Source: Leptolyngbya sp. SIOISBB
GTDB taxonomy: Bacteria > Cyanobacteriota > Cyanobacteriia > Phormidesmidales > Phormidesmidaceae
DNA: 64,000 bases
NCBI GenBank assembly: GCA_010671905.1
Contig: JAAHII010000001.1
Coordinates: forward strand, 1,612,001 to 1,676,000
Reading direction: 5' to 3'
This document shows positions 55,820 through 64,000 of the stretch, piece after piece (position 1 is the first letter of the stretch; the number at the start of each line of letters is the position of its first letter). The notes beneath the pieces were generated by a model. The model was not told the DNA's origin. It saw nothing but the letters and a program-made list of their open reading frames with translations, and ran no database searches. The position numbers were made by a program, and so were the translations under genes.

Positions 55820-57370
55820 TCATCGATCTTGAGACTTAGCCTTGGCAGCGGCTGTGAGCTCTAAATGGGGATGGTACAGCTTCAGTGCAGCCCTAAAGGC
55901 TGAGAGCGTCACTGTGGCGCGTTGGCGCGAACGGAGATCGAGTTCGATCGTTTGTGCCAACGCTTGAATGTCGCCCCCGGTGAGGGGCAATTGCCGAGCG
56001 ATCGCAGCCCAGTTCAGTTGATGGAGTTTGAGATCAGGCGAAAAGGCCTGTTCCCAAAGGCGTTGGCGAGCTTTAGCTTGAGGTCGGGGTAGGGCAATGA
56101 TGGCATCAAACTGCTGTCGCCAGCGCGGCAAGATTTGGGCTTGAGTAGTGGCAGCCACTAAGGTGAGTCCAAATTGCTGTCGCCATTGCCACCACTGGTG
56201 TAACCAGGTTTGCTCGACCTGAGACTGGCGCCCTAACCACTGTTCGACATGTTTGACCAATAACAAACTGGAATTTTCACTCGGTGAATCTGTTAAAACA
56301 GCGGGATATTCTTCCGGCGTGAGGGCGGCTAAGTTCACACAAGACAATGGGGCCGGTAACTCGGCGGCTATGGTGGCCGCAGCGGTAGTTTTACCGGTAC
56401 CACTTGCCCCCACAAGGAGAACGATTAAGCCCGGTACGTTATCCTGCTGACGGCGTCCCTGAGCCTGGCGACTCAGATACTGCAACTGACGTATCAGTTG
56501 TTGGGGGAGCACCAAATTGTCCCAAGTGGGCGCAATTGCGATAGTTGGATCGGTCGAGGTTGCAGATGTTGGGGGCTGCTCGCTGTTGGGAGTCACTACC
56601 GGTACTAACGCGGTGACCGCATGCTGACTGGACTCTAATTGCGGTGCAGCCAAATCGGTTTCGTCCTCTAGCGCAGCCTCTGAAACTAGAGACTCAAGCG
56701 CCTTTGCCGTGGGATGATCCGCCAGCAAAAAGTTGGCTAGCTGATCACTGACCCGTACCTGTTGACTCAACAGAGTGCCATCTTCATCGCCAATCCATTC
56801 CAGCAGCCCCCGATTCACCAGGGAATGATGAGCCGTTAATCGGGTACGAGCTTGTTGCCAGTCTTGGTCATTACGGCAAAGCAACCGCAGACACAGATCG
56901 ACCGTCGGCAAGTCGGTAAGAGCGCCATCTTCTTCTTGCAGATAGTCATACAGGCGACCATAACGACGATTGATTTCGGGAGCGATCGCCATCAGTACGA
57001 TGTTTTTTTCGACTTCTGATAGTTGCAGGCGATCACGTAGCAGCGGCAGCGCCAGCACCATTCCTGCTTGCTGGCAGGCCCGAATGCGCATTTGCAGTTG
57101 TTGAGCATAACTCGCTTGGGTAGCGGCAGCAGTAGGCTGACGTTTGGGTGGAGGGCCTTCGCGATCGTCAATCCCGCGACTCACCGTCACAATCCCTTTC
57201 CACCAATGGCTCGTAATCTCGTCCACAGTGGCATTCGAAATGCGATGGGTCGATTTGTCCTCTTGCCGCTTACGAGCCACCGCCATCATCAACAGGCGAT
57301 CGAGCCAACGCAGTTCTGTTTTCAGGTAGGCCCAATTATTTTCAAAAGGCTGCACCCCGTTACTGCTCAT
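55820..57370 (-). CDS. AAA-type ATPase with helical N-terminal region
   Basis: The product is 516 residues. Residues 1-230 are helical (NNWAYLKTELRWLDRLLMMAVAR, a winged-helix-like part near 190-225). A linker rich in Pro, Thr and Ser leads to an AAA domain with Walker A LLVGASGTGKTTAA near 325. The Walker B position reads SSLLLVKHVEQWL without the usual DE pair, so hydrolysis may be weak. A sensor 2-like helical lid follows (LPLTGGDIQALAQ). Similar proteins occur alone in cyanobacteria and with phage-tail-like systems; no such genes are nearby. It overlaps the VOC gene by 11 bp. Confidence 0.75.
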   Translation of the reverse strand: MSSNGVQPFENNWAYLKTELRWLDRLLMMAVARKRQEDKSTHRISNATVDEITSHWWKGIVTVSRGIDDREGPPPKRQPTAAATQASYAQQLQMRIRACQQAGMVLALPLLRDRLQLSEVEKNIVLMAIAPEINRRYGRLYDYLQEEDGALTDLPTVDLCLRLLCRNDQDWQQARTRLTAHHSLVNRGLLEWIGDEDGTLLSQQVRVSDQLANFLLADHPTAKALESLVSEAALEDETDLAAPQLESSQHAVTALVPVVTPNSEQPPTSATSTDPTIAIAPTWDNLVLPQQLIRQLQYLSRQAQGRRQQDNVPGLIVLLVGASGTGKTTAAATIAAELPAPLSCVNLAALTPEEYPAVLTDSPSENSSLLLVKHVEQWLGRQSQVEQTWLHQWWQWRQQFGLTLVAATTQAQILPRWRQQFDAIIALPRPQAKARQRLWEQAFSPDLKLHQLNWAAIARQLPLTGGDIQALAQTIELDLRSRQRATVTLSAFRAALKLYHPHLELTAAAKAKSQDR

Positions 57371-57803
57371 TTTTCATCATCCGCAAAAACTCCAGTGGCA
57401 GGCCATCCACATCGGCAATAAAGGCTACCTCATAAACTCGGTCGCCAATCATTTGCTGCTGAGGGGGCAATAATACCTTGAGGGGAGCGACAGCCTCAGC
57501 ATTTTGGTGATGGGCGTGCTCAAACTGCACTGCCAGAGATTCTAACCAATTTGGCAGATTATCGACGACTTCTGTTAAATCGAACGACAAATGGTAATAC
57601 CCGGTGTAATGCTCGTCATGGAAGCAGTCGGGGGCTGGGTGCGGTTCAGGAATTTGCAACAGCTCAATCCGGCCTTGTAATCCGGTCATCCAGCAGGCCA
57701 GCGCAATGCCAGCGGTAAATTGCGTTTCCATCTCAAATCCGAGTAGCGAATAAAATGAGATCGCTCGGTGAATATCTGCCGTACGGATGGAAGCGTGATG
57801 CAT
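57360..57803 (-). CDS. VOC-family (glyoxalase/bleomycin resistance-like) protein
   Basis: The product is 147 residues with two beta-alpha-beta-beta-beta modules: HHASIRTADIHRAISFYSLLGFEME, and YHLSFDLTEVVDNLPNWLESL with VAFIADVDGLPLEFLRMMK. Possible metal ligands are the N-terminal His pair, Glu in IELLQIPEP, His in YYHLSF and Glu in LEFLRM. The substrate is unknown. It is upstream of the AAA gene and overlaps it by 11 bp, so the pair is likely cotranscribed. Confidence 0.85.
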   Translation of the reverse strand: MHHASIRTADIHRAISFYSLLGFEMETQFTAGIALACWMTGLQGRIELLQIPEPHPAPDCFHDEHYTGYYHLSFDLTEVVDNLPNWLESLAVQFEHAHHQNAEAVAPLKVLLPPQQQMIGDRVYEVAFIADVDGLPLEFLRMMKNEQ

Positions 57804-57896
57804 AGGTCAAGAACTCGCCAGAAAGTGCCAGAACCGTCAAGTCGATGCACAGGGGAAAGTCAAGCAGTCATATCCCCGCACCGCTACGATTTAGCG

Positions 57897-58406
57897 CTAT
57901 TCGAATAGCCGAAAGTAGGGATAGCGAACCGGTACCCCAGGCTCTTTTTCGAGATTGAAGTTAATGACATTCCAGCAGGGGTCTTCATCAGAAGACGGAC
58001 TAAATTCAACTGGTAAGCCATACAGCCGGGGCGTACCACCATCACTATGACCGCGCCAAGGCGCACTCCGCTCTAAATAGGCCTTGACCAACTCCTGATA
58101 GCGCTGGGCAATAATAACCCGAGTGGCCCGGTAGCCTTGGGTATACAGCCGATCCAACGCTTCATGAATCTCGAACCGAATGCCATCCGGGTGAGTATGC
58201 TGCCGGTACCATTCACCTTCCCACTGTCGCCAGTGACGACCGGACTGCAAATGCACCAACTCTTTGCTATCAGGATTGGCCTCAAAAGCGCCGTGTCGTT
58301 GGCACAAATAAGTGTCAGTCAAGGTTAATGCCGGAATCTTTTGCCGACAGTGAGGGCACTTGATATCAGGGCCGAAGATCGGATTTTGCAGGGCTGGATT
58401 AACCAT
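57897..58406 (-). CDS. TIGR02652 family cyanobacterial protein
   Basis: The product is 169 residues that follow the TIGR02652 pattern closely: NPALQNPIFGPDIKCPHCRQ, DTYLCQRHGAFEANP, LVHLQSGRHWRQWEGEWYRQH, and EALDRLYTQGYRATRVIIA. CPHC and CQRH look like one zinc-ribbon-type site. The family is cyanobacterial and has no known function. It is transcribed away from the carbonic-anhydrase-like gene. Confidence 0.85.
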   Translation of the reverse strand: MVNPALQNPIFGPDIKCPHCRQKIPALTLTDTYLCQRHGAFEANPDSKELVHLQSGRHWRQWEGEWYRQHTHPDGIRFEIHEALDRLYTQGYRATRVIIAQRYQELVKAYLERSAPWRGHSDGGTPRLYGLPVEFSPSSDEDPCWNVINFNLEKEPGVPVRYPYFRLFE

Positions 58407-58501
58407 TTAGCAATCGGCTGATGGAGGCAGTCCAACGGGTTTCGGTAGCCGTATTATAACGGTGGGCACAACCCTTCCGCCGTTCATTCTATATAAAGCT
58501 T

Positions 58502-59056
58502 TTGTTGATGACTGGAATTTCTAAGCCAATTTTGTCTTCACCAGGAAAATTATGGCAACCACCGGATATTTCTCAAGCCGCCTTTGTTGCACCGGGAGCC
58601 ACAATCATTGGTCAAGTGACCCTCGCGTTAGGCAGCAGTGTTTGGTACGGGGCCGTGCTGCGCGGCGATGTTGAAACCATTCAAGTTGGAGAATATACCA
58701 ACATCCAAGATGGGGCGGTGTTGCATGGCGATCCGGATCAGCCCACGGTGTTAGAAGCGCATGTGACCGTTGGACATCGAGCCGTGATTCACAGCGCTTA
58801 TGTCGAAACAGGCTGCCTGATTGGTATTGGCGCCATTATCTTAAACGGTGTACGGGTGGGCGCGGGAAGCATTGTGGGGGCCGGAGCGTTAGTCACTAAA
58901 GAGGTGCCGCCGCGATCGCTGGTGGTGGGGTTACCAGGCAAAGTTGCTCGCCCCGTTACCGACACCGAAGCGGCTGACCTCATCGAACATGCCAAAAAGT
59001 ATCACCAACTGGCGCTGGCCCATGCAGGAAAAGGAAAAAATCTCGGATTTGAGTAA
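58502..59056 (+). CDS. Gamma-carbonic-anhydrase-like hexapeptide protein
   Basis: The product is 184 residues forming a left-handed beta helix of hexapeptide repeats (VWYGAVLRGDVETIQVGEYTN). The three zinc-site His can be placed in VLHGDP, VGHRAVIHSA. The C-terminal helix (ADLIEHAKKYHQLA) is typical of YrdA/CaiE-type members. True CO2 hydration is proven for only some members. Met 3 is an alternative start. It is 97 bp upstream of psbY. Confidence 0.88.
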   Translation: MLMTGISKPILSSPGKLWQPPDISQAAFVAPGATIIGQVTLALGSSVWYGAVLRGDVETIQVGEYTNIQDGAVLHGDPDQPTVLEAHVTVGHRAVIHSAYVETGCLIGIGAIILNGVRVGAGSIVGAGALVTKEVPPRSLVVGLPGKVARPVTDTEAADLIEHAKKYHQLALAHAGKGKNLGFE

Positions 59057-59153
59057 CTCCATGACATTGTGAGCCAAATCTCAAATATGATAGGAATAGA
59101 TTATGAGAAAATTGTGACGTCCTATTAAGTCACTTGATTTAGGAGGTTTGGTG

Positions 59154-59276
59154 ATGGATTGGCGAATTGTGGTCGTATTGTCCCCGATTATTTTGGCTGG
59201 CAGTTGGGCTGTTTTTAACATTGGTAAAGCCGCGCTCGGACAGCTCCAGACTTTCTTGAACAACCGAGAAGCTTAG
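59154..59276 (+). CDS. psbY: Photosystem II protein Y
   Basis: This is a 40-residue single-span protein, short enough to be missed in annotation. It begins MDWRIVVVLSPIILAGSWAV, the PsbY hallmark, with Trp-Arg before the membrane helix and a polar FLNNREA tail. AGGAGG at 59141-59146 lies 7 nt before ATG 59154. PsbY is a peripheral low-mass subunit of photosystem II near cytochrome b559. It appears monocistronic, with a terminator candidate downstream. Confidence 0.93.
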   Translation: MDWRIVVVLSPIILAGSWAVFNIGKAALGQLQTFLNNREA

Positions 59277-59317
59277 AAAGCAGCTCTATTAGGTCACGAC
59301 TCAAAAAGTTTTGCATG

Positions 59318-59360
59318 ATATGCAGGTGGGTTCTTAGCGAATCACCTGCATATTTGTTTA
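59318..59360 (+). terminator. Terminator candidate after psbY
   Basis: Stem ATATGCAGGTG (59318-59328) with CACCTGCATAT (59343-59353), 11 perfect pairs around a 14-nt loop, is followed by TTGTTTA. It lies 41 nt past the psbY stop. Confidence 0.65.
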
Positions 59361-59552
59361 AGAGGCAAGAACACGAGTGGCGATGGTTTTGCCATCGTTA
59401 ATTGTGGGGACTTGGAATCCTGCTCTCCATAGGTACCCAATGATTCTCTGCCCGGACCCTGGGCATGATTTCTTTCCGGCATTTAGGGCTGCCTCATTCA
59501 TGCCAAAACGCTTTCGTCCCTTAAATCGGACGTTTTGAGCGACCTAATCGGG

Positions 59553-60131
59553 TCACGTTAGGTCTAGCGATCGCAAAGCTGGCATGAGCTGACTGAATGC
59601 GGCTCCTCGATGGCTCAAGCGATCTTTGTCAGCCTGACTCATCTCAGCAAACGTTTTCTGAACGGCGGGCACATAAAAGATGGGGTCGTAACCAAACCCC
59701 CCGTCACCCCGTGGGGCGATCGCGATTTCCCCTTGACAGACACCTTCAGTTTCAAGCGCAATGGTGCCATCTGGCTGGGCTAGGGCGATCGCACAGACAA
59801 ATTGAGCCGCTCGGTTCTCGGCATTGACTAATTCCCTCAGCAAGCGTTCGATCCGTTTGGCATCGGTGCTGGCGTAACGCGCGGTGTAGAGGCCAGGCGC
59901 CCCGTCCAACGCCTCCACCATCAACCCTGAATCATCCGCGATCGCCCACTTTCCGGTTACTTTGGCGACTTCTGAGGCCTTTAAACGGGCATTTTCTAAA
60001 AAGGTAGTGCCCGTTTCGTTAACGTCAATCTCAGTTGGCTTGAGGGCTAACTGCCAGCCCAAACCTGCCAAATAGGTGTGCATTTCTTCTAATTTGCCAG
60101 GATTGCCAGTGGCGACGATGACAGTAGTCAT
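59553..60131 (-). CDS. rdgB: Non-canonical purine NTP pyrophosphatase (RdgB/HAM1)
   Basis: The enzyme hydrolyses ITP, dITP and XTP to keep them out of nucleic acids. The product is 192 residues from ATG 60131 (MTTVIVATGNPGKLEEM); an earlier in-frame start adds non-family residues. Motifs are the phosphate loop ATGNPGK, DDSGLMVEALDGAPGLYTARYA, DGGFGYDPIF and the C-terminal SHRGAAF. It is divergent from proB. Confidence 0.95.
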   Translation of the reverse strand: MTTVIVATGNPGKLEEMHTYLAGLGWQLALKPTEIDVNETGTTFLENARLKASEVAKVTGKWAIADDSGLMVEALDGAPGLYTARYASTDAKRIERLLRELVNAENRAAQFVCAIALAQPDGTIALETEGVCQGEIAIAPRGDGGFGYDPIFYVPAVQKTFAEMSQADKDRLSHRGAAFSQLMPALRSLDLT

Positions 60132-60278
60132 AGGTTGAGATCGATAAAGGCCACTGTTTGGTATAGCAGATCGGGGGCGACCATGTGATCGGCCCACTGG
60201 AGAATAGCGACTTGACTCATAGATGACTTTTCAAAAGTGAGCGGTCTGCCTATGATGTCTGCTGGTGCAGGCAGAGGT

Positions 60279-61406
60279 ATGAGCGTGGCACAGTCCCAAA
60301 CAGTTGTCGTCAAAATCGGTACGTCGAGTCTCACCAGAAAAGCAGGAGAGTTAGCAATTTCAGTCATTGCGACTTTGGTCGAGACGCTCTGCGAACTGCA
60401 AAGTGCCGGTCACCAGGTGATTCTCGTTTCTTCTGGCGCAGTCGGGGTGGGCTGTGCGCGGCTTGATTTAATCGAGCGACCCAAAACCATGGCGATGAAG
60501 CAGGCCGTGGCAGCGGTCGGTCAAGGGCGGCTGATGCGGGTATACGACGACTTCTTTACGACCTTGAATCAGCCGATCGCCCAAGTTTTGCTCACCCGGA
60601 CAGATTTGGTACAGCGATCGCGCTACGTCAATAGCTATCGAACGTTTCGCCAATTACTGCAACTCCAGGTGATTCCCATCGTGAATGAAAACGATACGGT
60701 GGCTATTGAAGAACTCAAATTTGGCGATAATGACACCCTCTCAGCTCAAGTGGCGAGCTTGGTGGGGGCAGACTGGCTATTTCTCCTCACGGATGTTGAT
60801 CGACTCTACTCCGCTGACCCGCGCTCAAATCCTGATGCGCAGCCCATCCATATTGTGGAGCATGTAGAGCAGCTCGAAGATTTGCAAGTCAAGATTGGCG
60901 ATCGCGGTAGCCAATGGGGCACTGGCGGCATGCTGACGAAAATTGAAGCCGCCCGGATCGCGGCCAATGCCGGGGTGCGAACCGTGATTACCGATGGCCA
61001 ACATCCCGAAAACTTAGTCAAAATTCTCGCGGGAGCCTCTCTCGGCACCCAATTTTCACCCCAAAAGACCGTAGCCAATGCTCGCAAACGATGGATTGCC
61101 CAAAGCCTAATACCCGCCGGTAAGCTATACCTCGATGCCGGGGCGGTTAGAGCAATTCAGAAAGGAGGGAAATCGTTACTGCCAGCAGGCATTACGGAAA
61201 TTGAAGGAGAGTTTGAGCAGCGATCGGCGGTACAACTCTGTGATGCTCAAGGCCACGAAATTGCTCGCGGCATCGTCAACTACAGTCAGACTGAGTTAGC
61301 TCAGATTATCGGTCACCAATCAGACGAGATTGCCAAAATTCTGGGCTATGCCAGCAGTGATACCGTTGTCCACCGAGACAACCTGGTCATTTCACAGTCT
61401 TCTTAA
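60279..61406 (+). CDS. proB: Glutamate 5-kinase
   Basis: This is the first step of proline synthesis, ATP-dependent phosphorylation of glutamate. The product is 375 residues from ATG 60279; in-frame ATGs at 60252 and 60255 are also possible. The amino acid kinase domain has [45 protein letters not shown] and [14 protein letters not shown]-terminal PUA domain (residues about 275-360, with [16 protein letters not shown]) completes the long ProB form. Confidence 0.95.
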   Translation: MSVAQSQTVVVKIGTSSLTRKAGELAISVIATLVETLCELQSAGHQVILVSSGAVGVGCARLDLIERPKTMAMKQAVAAVGQGRLMRVYDDFFTTLNQPIAQVLLTRTDLVQRSRYVNSYRTFRQLLQLQVIPIVNENDTVAIEELKFGDNDTLSAQVASLVGADWLFLLTDVDRLYSADPRSNPDAQPIHIVEHVEQLEDLQVKIGDRGSQWGTGGMLTKIEAARIAANAGVRTVITDGQHPENLVKILAGASLGTQFSPQKTVANARKRWIAQSLIPAGKLYLDAGAVRAIQKGGKSLLPAGITEIEGEFEQRSAVQLCDAQGHEIARGIVNYSQTELAQIIGHQSDEIAKILGYASSDTVVHRDNLVISQSS

Positions 61407-61439
61407 GTTTCTCGGTGCCAATCCGGGAATAGTAGGAAC

Positions 61440-61481
61440 GGACAAAAGCCATTCCGTAAAGGCGGTTTCAATGGCTTGTCC
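61440..61481 (+). terminator. Possible terminator after proB
   Basis: GGACAAAAGCCATT (61440-61453) pairs with AATGGCTTGTCC (61470-61481) with a 2-nt bulge and a 16-nt loop. Only a weak T-rich stretch follows. It lies 34 nt after the proB stop. The rest of 61482-61689 shows nothing. Confidence 0.35.
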
Positions 61482-61689
61482 AATGTTCTCTTAGCCGGTT
61501 TTCTCTTAGAGATAGAAACTTAATCCGCGGTGCGATGTGGAGTGAGCGGCTTCTATGAGGCGCGATGCTTGATGAGGCAACGGCTGCAGGACTCTACCAA
61601 TACATACCCAGCGACAAAAATTGTTTATAGATCAACATGCCACTGCAAAATGCAGCAACGGCAGGTGATCTGACCTGGAGACGATCTAG

Positions 61690-62694
61690 ATGTTAATGGA
61701 TAAACCGAAAATCTTAGTGACTGGGGGAGCCGGGTACATTGGCTCCCATGCGGTGCTGGCATTAGAGGCCGCTGGCTATCCCGTACTGATTTTAGATAGC
61801 TTGGAATATGGTCATGCAGAACTGGTCCAACAACATTTAAAGGCGGAATTGATTCAGGGCAAGACGACCGATCGCGCCCTCCTCGACCAGATTTTTCAAA
61901 CCCATGACATCGGGGCAGTGATGCATTTTGCGGCTTACATTGCTGTGGGAGAATCGGTCGAAAAGCCCGCTGAGTACTACTACAACAATGTGGTTGGCAC
62001 GTTGACCCTGCTGGAAGCGATGCTGGCAGCGGATGTGAAGCAGTTTGTCTTTTCCTCAACCTGTGCGATTTACGGCCCACCTAAAACGGTGCCGATTCCC
62101 GAAGATCATCCCAAAAATCCCATCAGTCCCTATGCCTCTAGCAAGCTGATGGTAGAGGAAATGCTGAAGGATTTCTCCGCCGCCTATGGATTGAGTGCCG
62201 TCGTGTTTCGCTACTTCAATGCAGCGGGTGCTGACCCAGAAGGACGACTGGGCGAAGATCATCAGCCAGAAACCCACTTAATTCCTCTAGTGTTGCAAGC
62301 CGCTTTGGGTCGCCGCGACAACATTGCCATGTTTGGCACTGACTACGATACCCCTGACGGCACCTGCATCCGTGACTACATTCACGTGGCTGATCTAGCC
62401 TCCGCTCACGTCCTCGGAGTGGAATATCTGATGAAAGGGGGCGATACGACCTTTATCAACTTGGGGAATGGCAATGGCTTTTCAGTTCGTGAAGTGATTG
62501 AGACCGCACGACAAGTCACGGGCGAAGAGATTGTGGCCGTGGAACGCGATCGCCGCCCCGGTGATCCACCTCGTCTGATCGGCAGCAGCGACCAAGCCCG
62601 TAACATTCTTGGCTGGCAACCCCAATATGCTGATTTGGCATCGATTATTGCCCATGCCTGGCAATGGCACCTATACCGACATGGGAAAGTTTAG
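61690..62694 (+). CDS. galE: UDP-glucose 4-epimerase
   Basis: The enzyme interconverts UDP-glucose and UDP-galactose for cell-surface sugars. The product is 334 residues. The NAD-binding GGAGYIGSHAVLALE, the catalytic FSSTCAIYG and YASSK (Tyr/Lys pair), and FRYFNAAGADPEGRLGE follow the extended SDR family. VGESVEKPAEYY confirms GalE rather than a dehydratase. ATG 61696 is an alternative start. No other surface-sugar gene is adjacent. Confidence 0.94.
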   Translation: MLMDKPKILVTGGAGYIGSHAVLALEAAGYPVLILDSLEYGHAELVQQHLKAELIQGKTTDRALLDQIFQTHDIGAVMHFAAYIAVGESVEKPAEYYYNNVVGTLTLLEAMLAADVKQFVFSSTCAIYGPPKTVPIPEDHPKNPISPYASSKLMVEEMLKDFSAAYGLSAVVFRYFNAAGADPEGRLGEDHQPETHLIPLVLQAALGRRDNIAMFGTDYDTPDGTCIRDYIHVADLASAHVLGVEYLMKGGDTTFINLGNGNGFSVREVIETARQVTGEEIVAVERDRRPGDPPRLIGSSDQARNILGWQPQYADLASIIAHAWQWHLYRHGKV

Positions 62695-62950
62695 GCTGCC
62701 GAGTGCAACGTTGGGACTTGTCTCAATCGAGAGCTGAGTGATCCGAAGAGCTCTCATCCAACTATGGTGCGTGGAATCAGCGCTTTCCGCAGTTTCATCA
62801 GATCGCTCAGGATGGTTGCAACCGCTTTCTGGCAGGCATTCCACATTCCAACTTCCGCACTCTGCTATAAGTTCGCAGCCAAAAGTGAATCCGAAGGCGA
62901 AGCGCTAAAATTGACGCCCCAAGGGGTAGGGAATGTCCCCGAACGAGATT
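62695..62950. other. Spacer between convergent galE and sigma factor genes
   Basis: A plus-strand frame from 62764 is open but has no motif or ribosome binding site and runs through the terminator at 62951-62980, so it is not called. Nothing else was recognised. Confidence 0.4.
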
Positions 62951-62980
62951 CAACAAAAAACGCCCCGGTTAAGGGGCGTT
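62951..62980 (-). terminator. Intrinsic terminator of the sigma factor gene
   Basis: On the minus strand AACGCCCC (62980-62973) pairs with GGGGCGTT (62966-62959) around a 6-nt loop and is followed at once by TTTTTTGTTG. It lies about 40 nt past the sigma factor stop. This is the clearest intrinsic terminator in the window. Confidence 0.85.
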
Positions 62981-63020
62981 GGATTTCACGCATGAAACAC
63001 TCAAGGAACAGAGAATGACA

Positions 63021-64000
63021 CTAGCTGGCGAGGTAGCCTCGCACGTTGCTCTTCCGGCGACGCAGATGCTTAAGCGCTTGTTGCTCAAGCTGACGGACTC
63101 GTTCGCGGCTGATATTCAACCGATTGCCGACCTTAGCAAGAGATAACTCGTTGCCGTCGTTAAGGCCATACCGCAAGGTAATCACTTCTTGCTGTTGAGG
63201 CGTCAACTCAGCCAGCAGAGTACGAATATCCTGTTTCAGAGACTCGCGCACGGTGTAGTCTTCGGGTGAAGCTTTTTCGTCTTCGAGCAGCTCTTGCAAC
63301 TCGGTGTCCTGGTTATCACCAATGCGGACATCTAGCGAAATCGGCTGACGAGAAATGGTCAGATACTCTCGCACCTGAGCGACGTCCAGCTCTAAAGCTT
63401 CGGCAATTTCCGCTACGGTAGCGCTACGCCCCAGCTTTTGCGATAGCTCACGCTGCACGCGCTTGATTTTGTTGAGCTTTTCGGTGATGTGGATCGGCAA
63501 ACGAATCGTCCGAGCCTGCTGGGCGATCGCTCGCGTAATCGCCTGACGAATCCACCAGTAAGCATAGGTGGAGAACTTATAACCCTTGGTGGGGTCAAAC
63601 TTCTCGACACCGCGCTCCAGCCCCAAAAGTCCCTTCCTGAATCAAGTCAAGGAACTCCAGGTTGCGCTTCTGATACTTTTTAGCGATCGCCACTACCAAG
63701 CGGAGATTCGCCTCAATCATCTTGCGCTTGGCCCGCTCACCATGGCGCAGCAGTTGCTTCAATTCGTCGAGTGACAGGTTAGCGGCTTCAGCCCAGGCTT
63801 GGTAGCTAATTTCGTGCTCCTGCTCTGACTGCAAATTCTCACGAATCTCCAGCAGCTCCATCATGCTCTGAACCTGCTTGCCCAGAACAATTTCTTCTTC
63901 ATGAGTCAGCAGCGGCACCCGACCTATCTCATGTAGATAGGTGCGCACAGCGTCGGCGGAGAAAGGTACTTTAGTTTTCGATTTACGGGCATTCACTTTG
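63021..64000 (-). pseudogene. Group 2 sigma-70 factor (cyanobacterial RpoD-like), +1 frameshift, start at or beyond window edge
   Basis: Region 1.2 ([20 protein letters not shown]) and region 2 ([28 protein letters not shown]) are in one frame (63996 to about 63625). The rest of region 2 ([20 protein letters not shown]), region 3, and region 4 ([15 protein letters not shown]) are in another (to 63021). Removing one A of the run 63625-63628 restores the classic [11 protein letters not shown]. The joined length of about 325 residues and lack of a long N-terminus fit group 2 (TIGR02997) rather than the essential SigA. A GTG at 63996 could be the start, but the frame stays open to the window edge. 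Frameshift by sequencing error is plausible. Confidence 0.85.

Noticed and set aside
60128-60220. 30-codon minus-strand frame overlapping the rdgB start by ATGA
   Set aside because: The overlap suggests coupling, but there is no ribosome binding site and the product has no recognisable feature.
54920-62890. Weak resemblance between 54925-54965 and 62810-62850 as a possible dispersed repeat
   Set aside because: Only patchy matches over about 40 bases with a large gap after; could be chance.
62764-63018. Plus-strand frame of 84 codons after galE
   Set aside because: It runs through the clear terminator of the sigma factor gene and shows no protein-like pattern at its end.

Overview
The window is cyanobacterial chromosome. 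Several gene products point that way: the photosystem II subunit PsbY, the carotenoid isomerase CrtH, a CRR7 homologue linked to NDH-1, a TIGR02652 protein, an alr0857-type protein and a cyanobacterial RpoD-like sigma factor. The HIP1 octamer GCGATCGC is scattered through genes and spacers alike. The mix suits a filamentous, Leptolyngbya-like lineage, but the genus cannot be fixed from sequence alone. No rRNA, tRNA, CRISPR array, prophage or intact insertion sequence was recognised.

Positions 1-18654 are the accessory part. They hold the tail of a PAS/histidine kinase and then three head-to-tail giant signalling proteins. Each joins a Ser/Thr kinase, an AAA-type ATPase, a long helical repeat region, one or two GAF domains and a histidine kinase. 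Copy 1 (1443-6869) is broken by three +1 frameshifts, copy 2 (7080-12479) is intact, and copy 3 (12709-18654) is intact with a second GAF domain. The leaders are duplicated with the genes. In copies 2 and 3 a 9-bp stem hairpin ends five or fewer bases before the ATG. A block of about 570 bp in copies 1 and 2 is almost identical, which suggests gene conversion. No response regulator lies nearby.

From 18.7 to 31.6 kb are small and medium housekeeping or unknown genes: a transglutaminase-like protein, a frameshifted LysE-type exporter, CRR7, an RsbW-like anti-sigma factor, a 2Fe-2S ferredoxin, citramalate synthase (cimA), a DUF1232 protein, a cupin, a subtilisin-like peptidase and ribulose-phosphate epimerase (rpe). 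About 1.1 kb with no convincing gene (29053-30217) follows, then an alr0857-type protein and a frameshifted phosphodiester glycosidase lipoprotein.

From 31.7 to 49.8 kb are uvrA, dacB, ferritin, a HAD-like protein, upp with two small downstream genes, crtH, a secreted unknown protein and pepA. Next come genes for the cell wall and protein export: an Slt-type transglycosylase, a RodZ-like protein, tatC and mltA.

From 49.8 kb to the end are a TPR membrane protein (frameshifted near its start), a YqiA-like hydrolase, leuB, pilD, a 2H-phosphoesterase-like protein, an AAA ATPase, a VOC protein, a TIGR02652 protein, a gamma-carbonic-anhydrase-like protein, psbY, rdgB, proB, galE and a frameshifted group 2 sigma factor cut by the window edge. 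cimA and leuB both serve branched-chain amino acid synthesis but are about 28 kb apart.

Seven lesions in five genes all have the same form: one extra base that lengthens a homopolymer. One lies in a sigma factor and another just after the start of an otherwise healthy TPR gene. Consensus sequencing error is therefore a serious alternative to real gene decay, and the five frameshifted genes should be read with that in mind.
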